From Trichomonas vaginalis G3 (lineage: Eukaryota; Parabasalia; Trichomonadida; Trichomonadidae), in assembly GCF_026262505.1 (NCBI RefSeq), contig NC_067206.1, forward strand, positions 3,252,879 through 3,316,878: a stretch of DNA of 64,000 nt, read 5' to 3'. The first letter of the stretch is position 1. The number at the start of each line of letters is the position of its first letter. Below the pieces are notes generated by a model. The model was not told the origin of the DNA. It did no database searches and saw nothing but the letters and a program-made list of their open reading frames with translations. Of the stretch, positions 52,123 to 61,273 are shown one piece after another. The position numbers and the translations under genes are program-made.

Positions 52123-53817
52123 TCATTGAACTCTATACCATGCGAATACAGTCATAAATGGTGGCATGTAATCTTTACTTTGTCCCGTTGTTTGTGTATA
52201 TCCTGAAACGCGATGTGTATGGTTTCCTTCTCCCTGAGTGTCACTCCAGTAACAATTTATGGCAAACTTAACGTTGTCTTTAACATCATATCCTTTACCT
52301 TTTGTCATTCCTGACCAATCCCAATATCTATGCTTATGCCAACCTGCTTGAGATGTGCTTAAATCTATGTAGTGACTGTGTGCAGGTAAATTTTCACCTG
52401 TAATCGTTTTACTTCCCCCTGTTTCCTTTGAAGAGTTTGCACAATACAAAAACCTGTCGACTATTTGTTCCCATGCACCAACACCAAACATTACTTGAGG
52501 ACCTCTTGCATCCATAGATGTATAAATAGAACCTACTGGGTTCATTAAATCAAACATATGAGATATTATAGGATTGTCTCTTTTGAACTTAAAATATAGT
52601 GCAACCATTTCAGGTTTCTTCTGGTTTGTGTCAGAATATTTTTTATAATATAATCTTATGTTTTCAGGGTGGGTAAAGTCTTGACTATAATATTTATTTT
52701 TGTCATCTTCATAATAGTATACTATTCTCGTTTTTTCTATTGCATTATATCTTTTATATCTATAATAATCTAAATATAATGTTTGCTTTTTTGGGTCTAC
52801 ACGTGCGTCAACACCATAGTCATAATAATACGGTGCTGGAGCTACGTTAGACAATGTCATATCCGTCATTTCATAAACTCTTAAATATTTCTTTTGTTCG
52901 TCTCCATATAAGTTTAAGTAGCAGTTGTTGTCTAATGGAACTTTAACTTGTGTGTCATTATTCTTTATATAGCCTACATACATTTCATTGTTATTTTTCG
53001 GAATGAGTTTATACCGTATACCATTTCTTAAGGACTGTACAAACTCCCATCTAAAATATTTATTTTCTTCATCGACAGAAAAGTCGCCAACAATAGTTTC
53101 AATATTTTTTGTTGTTCCAACTAAACTTTGGTATATTTCGTTAACATATTCCTTATCTGCTTTCTTTGCTAACTCATCGTTAACATATTCCTTATCTGCT
53201 TTCTTTGCTAACTCATCGTTAACATATTCCTTATCTGCTTTCTTTGCTAACTCATCGTTAACATATTCCTTATCTGCTTTCTTTGCTAACTCATCGTTAA
53301 CATATTCCTTATCTGCTTTCTTTGCTAACTCATCGTTAACATATTCCTTATCTGCTTTCTTTGCTAACTCATCGTTAACATATTCCTTATCTGCTTTCTT
53401 TGCTAACTCATCGTTAACATATTCCTTATCTGCTTTCTTTGCTAACTCATCGTTAACATATTCCTTATCTGCTTTCTTCATTATGTCATTTAGGAAACCT
53501 TTTATGAATTCCTCATTTAAATTAAATCTTCCAATCTTCAAAACTTTAGGAAATGCATTTAATGCGTAATATCTTTGTTCTTCTGGTGGAATTGATGTTA
53601 TATCATCCGTTATTCCTTTAATTTTTGAATTCATAAATAAAATTTCTTTTATATTTGATATCACCGCACCACCTTTGCAAACGAATTCGAAATGGTCATT
53701 TTTCAATACTATCTCCAAATCTCCATATTTCAACATTTGCGTTTGTTCTGCCGTCTTTGAATTATATGCATATATGGCGTATGTAATGGTCTGTGGTTGC
53801 TGTTGTTGTTTAATCAT
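52123..53817 (-). CDS. Phage-like fibre protein with collar domain
   Basis: 564 residues. Residues 1-113 form a base domain. Residues about 114-226 are nine tandem KKADKEYVNDELA-type 13-mers, the trimeric shaft motif of phage fibres. A beta-rich middle follows. The C-terminal 140 residues are a tail-collar-type domain: NPVGSIYTSM, GVGAWEQIVDRFLYC, LPAHSHYIDL, HTHRVSGY and the ending MPPFMTVFAWYRVQ. A close paralogue lies at 62428-64000. This suggests a receptor-binding or vertex fibre on the predicted virion, an unusual part in a Maverick. The frame is intact. Start context taATAAATG. Confidence 0.85.
   Translation of the reverse strand: MIKQQQQPQTITYAIYAYNSKTAEQTQMLKYGDLEIVLKNDHFEFVCKGGAVISNIKEILFMNSKIKGITDDITSIPPEEQRYYALNAFPKVLKIGRFNLNEEFIKGFLNDIMKKADKEYVNDELAKKADKEYVNDELAKKADKEYVNDELAKKADKEYVNDELAKKADKEYVNDELAKKADKEYVNDELAKKADKEYVNDELAKKADKEYVNDELAKKADKEYVNEIYQSLVGTTKNIETIVGDFSVDEENKYFRWEFVQSLRNGIRYKLIPKNNNEMYVGYIKNNDTQVKVPLDNNCYLNLYGDEQKKYLRVYEMTDMTLSNVAPAPYYYDYGVDARVDPKKQTLYLDYYRYKRYNAIEKTRIVYYYEDDKNKYYSQDFTHPENIRLYYKKYSDTNQKKPEMVALYFKFKRDNPIISHMFDLMNPVGSIYTSMDARGPQVMFGVGAWEQIVDRFLYCANSSKETGGSKTITGENLPAHSHYIDLSTSQAGWHKHRYWDWSGMTKGKGYDVKDNVKFAINCYWSDTQGEGNHTHRVSGYTQTTGQSKDYMPPFMTVFAWYRVQ
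53139..53478 (-). repeat. 39-bp coding tandem repeat (about 8.7 copies)
   Basis: Near-perfect 39-bp units (marker cgttaacatattccttatct) in the fibre shaft, in frame (13 residues each). Identity between units suggests recent expansion, and copy number may vary between element copies. Confidence 0.95.
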
Positions 53818-53841
53818 TTATTACGATTTAAAAATAAATAT

Positions 53842-54579
53842 TTAATCTGTTATCTCATCAGCTATTTTTTCTATTTGAAATTGCCATAATATTTCATTCA
53901 TAAATTCTAAATCACAATCAAATAGGTCAGTTATTCTAAATTTAATATTTGATAAATCTTTTGAATGAAGAATAAATGAATTCCCGGATAATTGAAACGG
54001 ATATGATAAAGAAAATGTGTTTAAGTTGATGGATAAAATGTTTTGTATTGATGGGTAAGAGTTAGGGTCTAATGTTTGATGTGAAAATCTCATTGGGGTA
54101 TTAACTTTATCACATTTGATTAAAATGAAATTGGAACCAGTGTCAGAATACAAAACATCCCCAACATCTTTTTCAAAATTTAATATCCCCAACAATGAAC
54201 GAAGGTGAGGAGTACAAAATTTAATTTTCAGCGGAAATTTAATAAGGTTATTTATTTCATCAAGTTCAAAAAGTTTATCAGGTTTTGATTTAAAATTTTC
54301 TTCATACCATACGATAAATGATTCATTTAAATAACTTAAAATCATGTTAATATCCCATTTCGCTATCACATTATTTATATACATATCATACGTTTTTAGG
54401 TCTACGACCCCGTCGCCATGCGGCTCAAGGTCATCTTTAATAAATGATATATAATCTGAAGGGTCTAAAAGAATGGGATTAAATTTACCACTCACAGAAA
54501 CGAGAGTAACATTATAAATTCCGCTAACTGTTAAATTTAATTCACAGTTATTATTCGAAATAATATTGATAATTGACAT
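53842..54579 (-). CDS. Probable minor capsid (penton-like) protein
   Basis: 245 residues, intact and beta-rich. The C-terminal stretch (SKDLSNIKFRITDLFDCDLEFMNEILWQFQI) resembles the end of Polinton penton-type jelly-roll proteins, where a hxhRhVDxxGxxhxhxGxxhxhxhxh pattern is usual. Position beside fibre and capsid genes supports it. An in-frame GC-rich insert (54399-54434) is read as LEPHGDGVVDLKT. Divergent from the 54601 gene with only 21 bp between start codons. Tentative: no catalytic motif to confirm. Confidence 0.5.
   Translation of the reverse strand: MSIINIISNNNCELNLTVSGIYNVTLVSVSGKFNPILLDPSDYISFIKDDLEPHGDGVVDLKTYDMYINNVIAKWDINMILSYLNESFIVWYEENFKSKPDKLFELDEINNLIKFPLKIKFCTPHLRSLLGILNFEKDVGDVLYSDTGSNFILIKCDKVNTPMRFSHQTLDPNSYPSIQNILSINLNTFSLSYPFQLSGNSFILHSKDLSNIKFRITDLFDCDLEFMNEILWQFQIEKIADEITD
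54399..54434. repeat. GC-rich hairpin insert in the penton-like gene
   Basis: Contains GGTC-TAC-GACC (54399-54409). On the coding strand it runs gagccgcatggcgacggggt then cgtagacc, sharing gagccgc and ggtcgtagacc with the polymerase and helicase inserts. It is in frame. Confidence 0.75.
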
Positions 54580-54600
54580 TTTTTTATTACGATTAAAAAT
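54580..54600. promoter_or_regulatory. 21-bp divergent promoter region
   Basis: Only tttttttattacgattaaaa-type sequence separates the two start codons. Both sides carry the aatcgtaataaa motif, which also precedes the fibre gene start at 53817, so it is probably a shared promoter element. Confidence 0.5.
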
Positions 54601-55080
54601 ATGGTAAAGCGTTATTTTCCAGTGATAAATAAAACTAGAATAAGATTACCTCAAGAATTCATAAATTCAACGAATAAGAAATTCATTCATGTTATAAATT
54701 TTAGTGTTTTCAGAAAATATGAGTCAATGTCATATTCATCATCAGGTTATATTTCACTTCATTCAAATTTAGTTCAATCAAACCCATATAATGACCATTT
54801 CATAAGATTTTCAGATGGTATTAAAAATGTAATTGATAGATTAAAATATGAACAGATTGACAATATCGAATTTTTGGAATTTTGGTTTAAATATCCCGAT
54901 GGAAAAAAGATTGAAGTTAAAGATAAAGCTGATACTATAACAAAAACAATTACAATGACCGATCCAGATAGTGGGGAACAAAAAGAAATAAAACAAACGA
55001 TAGAAACTGGTGAAAGGTCAATTATTATCGATTATGATTCAAAGGATTATTATTCGATAATGTTAATGCTTGAATATTAA
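54601..55080 (+). CDS. Maverick protein of unknown function (159 residues)
   Basis: Intact, soluble and beta-rich (YFPVINKTRIRLPQEFINST, VINFSVFRKYESMSYSSSGY). The C-terminal third is charged and contains repeated Thr/Lys (DTITKTITMTDPDSGEQKEI) and ends IMLMLEY. No family recognised. It lies among virion genes but on the opposite strand, and overlaps the convergent broken gene by four bases. A structural or assembly role is plausible by location only. Confidence 0.6.
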   Translation: MVKRYFPVINKTRIRLPQEFINSTNKKFIHVINFSVFRKYESMSYSSSGYISLHSNLVQSNPYNDHFIRFSDGIKNVIDRLKYEQIDNIEFLEFWFKYPDGKKIEVKDKADTITKTITMTDPDSGEQKEIKQTIETGERSIIIDYDSKDYYSIMLMLEY

Positions 55081-55767
55081 ATAGCCTTAACAAAGAATTT
55101 TTCAAGTGATATTTTATATTCATCAACTATTTTATTATAAATATCATTATATGTTAAATGAAGTTCAGTTGTTGTTCCGTTCTTTGATATCTTAATTGTG
55201 CTAATATCCTTTATAGGATTTATTTTTGCAACTGTTCCGCAGCATGAAACCTCATCATCTATGAAAAATTGAATCTTCACGTCTGAATCTTGAACATCAC
55301 AAAGAATGGCGATAATGTGAATTAATGATTCATAAGGTAAAATAATTAAACCGGATTGTCAATTAAATTTATTATTGAATCATAATTATCAGTTATGATA
55401 TCACGGTAAATTTTCATTAATTCAGAATTAATGTCTATTTTATATGGCGCATTGCGACTGAATCGTAGATTCCTGGGTTCTCGATGTTTGATGAAAGAGG
55501 GGGGTATGTTGGATAAGTGGGAATTTCAACAGGTTCTTTACCAGGTTCAGATAAAATGATTGGGTCTCCATCTCTTTTTTGCTCCTCCTCATTCTTCGGT
55601 AAGTCACGAGTTAATAAATTTGGTTGAGTTGCTGACCTTGTTAATTCAGGACTAACATTAACTTTAACATTTTGAATAATTCGTGATTTATCATCATTTA
55701 CGTTATAACCAACCGTAATCTCTGCTTTTGCGTTAGTGTTCTTTTGACTAGTGAAACGTCTTCTCAT
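55077..55767 (-). pseudogene. Broken Maverick gene of unknown function
   Basis: Two open pieces, 55435-55767 (110 residues from ATG 55767, context taTATAAATG) and 55077-55280, are linked by coding sense in other frames. I see frameshifts near 55480 and near 55355. The N-terminal part is Lys/Asn/Pro-rich and polar (PTYPTYPPLSS). The C-terminal part is a small beta domain (KIQFFIDDEVSCCGTVAKIN, TTTELHLTYNDIYNKI). No family is recognised, and I find no maturation-protease signature in any piece. Confidence 0.6.
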
Positions 55768-55792
55768 TTATATTCGAATAAAAAAAATATAT

Positions 55793-56695
55793 TTAAACTT
55801 TTATTTTGCTGGAACTTTTGAATCTATTATTCCTGTATTTGTTCATGAAGTTGATTTTTAGCATTTTCATCGAAATTAATAGACCGAATATATTCATTAA
55901 TTGCATTCTTATAATCATTGATTTCTCAAATTTTCTTTTATCTGATTCCTTAACTAAATCATAAGTTAAACCTCGTTGCTGATATAATGGTTTCTTAATT
56001 AAATCTTTGAATGCTTGAGATAAAGCACCTGATGCAATTCTTGCTACTATAATTGGTTGGAATTTGTTTAAGTTCATCTTTAACATTTGCGAAAACTGGA
56101 TCGAATAAAGCAACTTTAAAGAATTTCTTAGCTGGAATTTCAGTCTCAAATTTGCATATTGACCATCAAACTGGTTAGAATATCGTGGTAATCCATCCGG
56201 TCCCTCTTCAATAGCATTTAATTCTTCATTGAAGTAAGAATATGGATTATGACGGTATGAATTAATTGGACCATTTTCACCTTCTCCAATGTATTGTTTA
56301 ACAGCTTTTCCATTTTCATCAAATTGCATAGGATAATGTTCATTATATGCTTTACGTTTAGGATAATCCGTCATTGTTAATTTATACCCATTTATGACTT
56401 TAATATTTCCTTGACCATCAGTAACGAAAACTTCATTTATTCCATCAGGTTTTCCATTTGGACCCGTAATGTCTGCTTCGTGTGCTTCCCAATTTGGTCC
56501 GTGACGTTTGGCATATGCTTGAGCTTCTGGTAATGTTAAAACGTTTCTCATTTGTTTAACATCCTTTTGAAGACCGGCAACAATGTGGACTAATTCTTTC
56601 ATTCCGTCTGGAACTTTCATAGTTCTATTATATGCACCCTTTTTGTTTGTTCCTTGTTTTAATGGAACCTGTAGAAGATTTGCAATTTCTGTCAT
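55793..56695 (-). pseudogene. Frameshifted virion-region protein
   Basis: Formally open for 300 residues, but the coding sense changes frame. The first part (residues 1-175: [59 protein letters not shown]) is plausible protein. Residues about 178-212 and 255-300 read like frame-shadow sequence, whereas the alternative frame there gives an acidic helical protein that stops near 55805. At least three small indels are implied, partly compensating. No family recognised; by position it should be a virion or core protein next to the ATPase. Confidence 0.6.
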
Positions 56696-56735
56696 GTTTA
56701 ATTATAAATAAAAAATAAAAATTAATTATAAAAAG

Positions 56736-57561
56736 TTATTCGAATTTAATGGAACCTTTATTTAAATCAACTATTATTTTTCCATGTTCTCCTAATTGTT
56801 GATATTGTGTGTAAAGTTCATTAATGCTCATTGGTAAATTCACTTGATAAAGCATAACGTTCAACTGTTGACGACTAAAACCACTGAAAATGAAAAGGGT
56901 GGACAGGTTTGATTTAATGTTTGTGCTTAATGCTTTGAAGTATTGAACAGCCATGAAGAATGAACACTGAATGTGTCGACATTGAGTTAATAATTGATTA
57001 AAATATGATTTCTCATTAGTTATTAGTTTTGATTTCACCGCATCATCTAGAAAAATGAGTGAATGCAAAAATTCTCTATCAAAATTTGAAATAGAAAGTG
57101 TTTCAAATAATTCATCCCGTTGTTTATCAATAATTTTATCCTCTAATCCTTGCTTCTTGATTGTATTATATAATTCTTTATACATTACAAAGTTTTTTAA
57201 ATAATCTTCTGCTTCTTCTTGTGATAAATAAATAATTGGAATTTTGATTAAATGCTTTAAAGATTCAAATGTATCATCTGAAGGTGAACCTGAACGGTTG
57301 ATATAAATTAACACATGTGAATAGGGAAGTGTTAGCAATAATGATAATTTGTTTTAATATCGTTAATGTTTTACCTTTATTTTGTTTACCAATTGCTGCA
57401 GTGATTGAATTTAAGTAACATTCAGAATATGGAATTTTCATTAATTTTTCCTTAGATAGAGCATTTCTATTATCACTCAATGCTTCATTAATCATATCAT
57501 CTACGTATGTATTATATACTCCTGCTAATTCTTCATAAGGGGTGGATGAATTTAAATCCAT
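56736..57561 (-). pseudogene. FtsK/HerA-type packaging ATPase, frameshifted
   Basis: The upstream piece (57274-57561) carries a Walker A-like loop, SITAAIGKQNKGKTLTILKQ, near residue 55. The downstream piece (56736-57338) carries the Walker B-like SLIFLDDA and a following Gln/His segment (QLLTQCRHIQCSFFMAVQYF) typical of the Polinton/PRD1-type A32 ATPase sensor region. The coding sense switches frame between about 57325 and 57345. This ATPase packages genomic DNA into virions. As read, no full-length enzyme is made. Start context gaTTAAATG. Confidence 0.8.
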
Positions 57562-57585
57562 TTAATCAAAAATAAATTTATAATT

Positions 57586-59218
57586 TTAAACATTTCTATT
57601 CATCAATATTTCATCATATGAACTTCTATACTGTGGTGTACCTGTTGGATGATATTTCAAACCTTCATCCGGTGTCCATGTCCAATATGTAGTCCTAGTA
57701 AACCAAACCTGAGGAGGATTTGTCACCTTTGAACAGTAAGTGTCATTTTCACCCTGAATGATTGGATAAGCTTTCACTTGTACTGTAACTTGTGAGTTGA
57801 AAGTTTCTAATCCATCAAAGAATATACCCGCTCCATCACGTTGAACTGGAATAGTGCATAAGAATGAAGTTTGGTCTTTCCATGTTCTAGCTAATGGTGT
57901 GCCATATCATCATTCAGTGGTCTAGTTAATGAGTCCTCGTATTCTTCGTGCATTCATTCACTCCATCTAAATCAGAAGCTTGAAGCATACGTGTAAAGAA
58001 TATGTCGCCCACTGTGGTCATCGCTTGATCGGGGAAGTTTCTGGAATCTATAGTGACCTGAAGACCTCGAAGCATTGGATTTTCTAAAACCGTTCTTTGC
58101 ATTGCATTCTTCGGAAATGCTAACACAACATCTGTAACATTATGAAGAGCGTATGAGAAATCTGAGCTGATACCTTCAGGAGTGATGCAACCTCCATTTA
58201 GTGAACGAACGTCAATATGTTGAGCTGGAATCATGAATGGATCTTCCTTACTAAATAAACGTGGTATTGCTTTAACTGATTCTTCAATTAAACCGTATCC
58301 TGGTGTAATGCATTTATCCTCTAAAACTTCCATCTTTGTGCATGAAATAATAACGTCTTCAACTGTTGCGTCAGCAGATGTAGCGGCTAAGCTTGTAATT
58401 AATTTGCAGGAAGTCCGATTTGTTGGAATTTGCGATCGTATTTATAAACATGATTCATAATCTTTTCATAATTTTCATCAGTTATCTTTTCATAAACGTA
58501 ATTTTGTAAATCAGCAACTCTTAACGGGTCAACCTGACAAAATACTAAAGTATCCCTGAAAACATAATATTTAAGAATGATTTCACCAAATGATTTAGGA
58601 TAATCATCGAACGCCTGAAATGCTAACAAATCATTTACCGGAATAATCATATCAAAAGTGACATCAACTTCTTCATTTGCTTTCTTGAAAACTTCTGAAG
58701 GGTCAATATATTTACCACATACTGAGTTATCATATTTTTGAACATTATTATATAACGAATGAACAAACTTTTTAACTTTCCTTTCTGATTTTGGTTTATA
58801 TGTTGCAAATGCGAAAGATTCACGGGCGCAATCCATCTGAAGATAACCGCATCACCTCTTTCGTTTCTACTTCTAATTGTTTAAAGTTTTGATTTGATGA
58901 TTTATAACCAACGAATAAACGCATGCATTTAAAAGCGGCATCACATGTGAAAGCTTTATTTGAAACTAGAGTTGCTTTAACTTTGCGTTTAATATATGTG
59001 TCACCTAATTGGTTCACATCATGAGCCGGATTTGTAATTCTTAAATGAGTTTGTTTATCATCAAAATATGGAGTATCAGAGTCATAGCATGAACTTTCAA
59101 GTTCTCTATAATATCTTCTACCGTCATTCTTTGCGAATATTTCATTTATCTTTTCGAATGAATGAAACACATTTCCATTAATTGGTTTAGTGTTTGGCAC
59201 CAAATAGTTAGTCGTCAT
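57586..59218 (-). pseudogene. Probable double-jelly-roll major capsid protein, broken
   Basis: Pieces in order: 58820-59218 (start MTTNYLVPNTKPINGNVF), 58399-58836, 57926-58333 and 57586-57777, with coding sense continuing in other frames between them. Frameshifts lie near 58840, 58405, 57945 and 57905. Total about 540 residues, the usual size for a Polinton capsid protein. The chain is beta-rich with no catalytic motif. The late segments (PMLRGLQVTIDSRNFPDQAM, TYWTWTPDEGLKYHPTGTPQ) fit the second jelly roll. The call rests on size, position beside the ATPase, and composition. Start context taATAAATG. Confidence 0.65.
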
Positions 59219-59287
59219 TTATTATTAAATAAAAAATCAAAATTAAAAGATGAAAATGAATTTTTAATTTTAATGAAATAATCAACT

Positions 59288-59500
59288 ATGGCTGCAGGAT
59301 TCTTTAAAAAATTATGGGATAAAGTAAAAAGAGGAGCGCATAAAGTTTGGGAAGGAATTAAGAAAGGAGCAAATTGGATATTTAAGAATAAAGAAGCAAT
59401 TAGTGACGTTGCTGAACAAATAGCACCTAATGTTCCGGTAAGGGAAGTATTAAATAAAGGAGATAAAGTTTATCGTCGACTACAACCGATATTGAGATAA
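59288..59500 (+). CDS. Short amphipathic virion-type protein A
   Basis: 70 residues, very basic. The N-terminal MAAGFFKKLW is shared exactly with the convergent 59521-59757 gene. The remainder is amphipathic helix (KVKRGAHKVWEGIKKGANWI) and a Arg/Lys-rich end (KVYRRLQPILR). It resembles small core or membrane-lytic minor capsid peptides of adenovirus-like viruses (the PX class reported in Mavericks), but similarity is by composition. It would bind DNA or membranes. Confidence 0.6.
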   Translation: MAAGFFKKLWDKVKRGAHKVWEGIKKGANWIFKNKEAISDVAEQIAPNVPVREVLNKGDKVYRRLQPILR

Positions 59501-59520
59501 AAATAATATTTATTTTTCCA

Positions 59521-59757
59521 CTATTTACCCCCTATTTTATTAAGTATTCCTTCAGCAATTCCACCAATTGCGTTACCTGCTTGTGCTCCCATCGCTGAAT
59601 TACCTGCTTTAGCACCTAATACTCCACCTATGATAGTTCCTGCCGTTTTCGCTACTGGTGCCAAAAAGTTTGCAACGGGTTTAATAATCTTTTGATGAAC
59701 CCAACTTGCAGCTTTCTTAATTCCTTCCCATAATTTTTTAAAGAATCCTGCAGCCAT
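59521..59757 (-). CDS. Short amphipathic virion-type protein B with glycine zipper
   Basis: 78 residues. It starts MAAGFFKKLWEGIKKAASWV, sharing its first ten residues with protein A. Residues about 38-72 form an Ala/Gly-rich zipper (GTIIGGVLGAKAGNSAMGAQ, AGNAIGGIAEGI) typical of membrane-inserting or pore-forming segments. Convergent with protein A with a 20-bp gap. Likely a minor virion protein aiding membrane passage or internal membrane binding; unproven. Confidence 0.6.
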   Translation of the reverse strand: MAAGFFKKLWEGIKKAASWVHQKIIKPVANFLAPVAKTAGTIIGGVLGAKAGNSAMGAQAGNAIGGIAEGILNKIGGK

Positions 59758-59823
59758 CTCTGATTTAATATTAATTAAAAAATATATTTCATCACTTATA
59801 TTCTAATTTTTATTTAATGATAA

Positions 59824-60219
59824 ATGAAACCGATTTTAAAAATAAATGAAACAGAGGAGAAAGAAATAAATGAAAGTGAAAATGTTCAACAAAAAATAAA
59901 CGTTGTTAAACCAATTACTGAAATAAAAATTTTTTCATCTGTTGAAGAATTTAATGACTATTATGCTAATAATAAAAAATTATTTGAAGAATTGACAACA
60001 TGTAAATTGAATAAAATGTTTAAAGTTGAGGACAGAGTCCAAGACCCGGAGGGTCATGGATTCAAAATTTCAAAAATAAAAGGTGTTGTTAGTTTAAAAT
60101 CTATTCCTCAATCAAGAATCACCTCATTAATGAAAATTGATGATTTAACAAAAAGAATAGAAATTATTGAAGAGCGAATAAATCAAATTATTGGTTTCAT
60201 AAATTCAAATAATCATTAG
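59824..60219 (+). CDS. Coiled-coil Maverick protein (131 residues)
   Basis: Intact; Glu/Lys/Ile/Asn-rich, helical, with a C-terminal heptad region (LMKIDDLTKRIEIIEERINQ). The middle VEDRVQDPEGHG is encoded by a GC-rich double hairpin (60030-60055), foreign to the surrounding codon use. No family recognised. Start context gATAAATG. Confidence 0.6.
   Translation: MKPILKINETEEKEINESENVQQKINVVKPITEIKIFSSVEEFNDYYANNKKLFEELTTCKLNKMFKVEDRVQDPEGHGFKISKIKGVVSLKSIPQSRITSLMKIDDLTKRIEIIEERINQIIGFINSNNH
60030..60055. repeat. GC-rich double hairpin insert
   Basis: GGAC-AGA-GTCC (60030-60040) and GACCC-GGA-GGGTC (60043-60055), two adjacent perfect triloop hairpins read in frame. Confidence 0.8.
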
Positions 60220-60245
60220 TTTCTTAAAGTTCATTGTTGATTCTG

Positions 60246-61046
60246 AGACATGAATTTTTAAAGTTTATTTTTTTTTATTTTTTATTTCATTATGGTAGTG
60301 AATCTTTCATTCATGAAAATAATTATTTCTAATTTCTTTTACTCTCATACATACTAGATTTAAAGAATTCGGAACTTTTACCATAATCTCCTAAATGTTT
60401 TCTTATCCCCAACGTGTGCCAGTTATTATATGAAACTGTATAAACTTTATCTTTATCTTTACACCTTTCATCACTTCCAATATATTTATATCTCAGTTTT
60501 GATTTAGCATTTTCATAATCATTAACGTTTAATAATTCACAGTCTTCCTTTTTAAATTGATGTTTAAGATATTCAGGATTTAATACTCTACGTTTATATG
60601 CTCCTAACTTAGTTCTAAAGGTTTTTCTACAAAATTTAGGAATTCCATCCTCTTTAATGTCATCAATGATTTCCATTTCATTATTTTCCATTTCTTCTTC
60701 TCGTTTATGAGGTCTTTGATTATGACTCCATTGATTCCATGAAATTAAATATTCTTTATCATTATATTTATACCTCATTAGCTTATTTTGGCTTTCATAT
60801 TCATTTAATAATTCACAATCTTCATTTTTAAATTGAAGTTTAACCCATTCAGGATTTAAACAATGTTTAATTAATCGCGGAATATCTGACATCATCTATA
60901 TATAGTTTCTTTTATAAAAGATAAAAAATAAATTATTTTAAAATTAATGTTAATTCTTTAATGATTTATAAATAAATATATTTTAATGCATCGTCTATAT
61001 ATAGATGTAACAAAAAAAGTCACTAAACCCGCACTCATATACTACT
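60246..61046 (-). repeat. Right terminal inverted repeat (801 bp)
   Basis: Reverse complement of 39267-40067, same length, ending actact at the target duplication. Confidence 0.95.
60329..60895 (-). CDS. TIR-encoded two-repeat protein (right copy)
   Basis: Identical in sequence to the left copy at 39418-39984 (188 residues, same two-repeat architecture) and directed inward from the right end, with the same ctatatatag leader. Identity of both copies, while other genes decay, could reflect terminal-repeat homogenisation during replication or recent insertion. Confidence 0.75.
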   Translation of the reverse strand: MMSDIPRLIKHCLNPEWVKLQFKNEDCELLNEYESQNKLMRYKYNDKEYLISWNQWSHNQRPHKREEEMENNEMEIIDDIKEDGIPKFCRKTFRTKLGAYKRRVLNPEYLKHQFKKEDCELLNVNDYENAKSKLRYKYIGSDERCKDKDKVYTVSYNNWHTLGIRKHLGDYGKSSEFFKSSMYESKRN

Positions 61047-61052
61047 AATGTT
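61047..61052. repeat. Right 6-bp target-site duplication (aatgtt)
   Basis: Identical to 39261-39266 and abuts the right terminal repeat. Confidence 0.92.
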
Positions 61053-61198
61053 AAATGTTAACACTCAGTCCATTTGAATATGAAAAATAAAATTGACTTT
61101 GATTAAATGTTTTTATTTATCATGCAATTCTTCTTGCGACCAAAGATTTGAATAAAATTATAAATAAAATTCATGAAAATTCACGAGGGTGAAAAAAC

Positions 61199-61234
61199 AG
61201 GTGAAAAAAGAGGTGAAATCTCACCTCTTCACCT
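61199..61234. terminator. Hairpin downstream of the second integrase
   Basis: A perfect 7-bp stem (61210-61216 with 61221-61227, loop aatc) is extended by outer aggtga/tcacct arms with an A-rich bulge. It lies 40 bases beyond the integrase stop, so possibly a 3'-end or terminator structure; that role is inference. Confidence 0.45.
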
Positions 61235-61273
61235 AAAAATTATTTTTGTCTGATTTACATCTAATGAAAAAGT

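Larger units (their letters stand above)
39267..61046. mobile_element. Complete Maverick/Polinton transposon (21,780 bp)
   Basis: Exact ends: terminal inverted repeats beginning agtagtatatgagtgcgggt, flanked on both sides by aatgtt. Cargo matches the class: protein-primed polymerase B, integrase, packaging ATPase, capsid genes, primase-helicase. The left half (39418-50497) is mostly on the plus strand. The virion-type genes (51383-59218) are mostly on the minus strand and converge toward the repeat array at 50531-51305. Core genes are broken by frameshifts although the two 801-bp ends match. Mavericks are self-synthesising transposons and probably endogenous polintoviruses of protists. The element sits in a host intergenic site or in the edge of a second Maverick-like element to its right. 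Confidence 0.97.

Noticed and set aside
52988-53569. Plus frame with TYSLSAFFANS repeats
   Set aside because: Antisense of the 39-bp fibre-shaft repeats.
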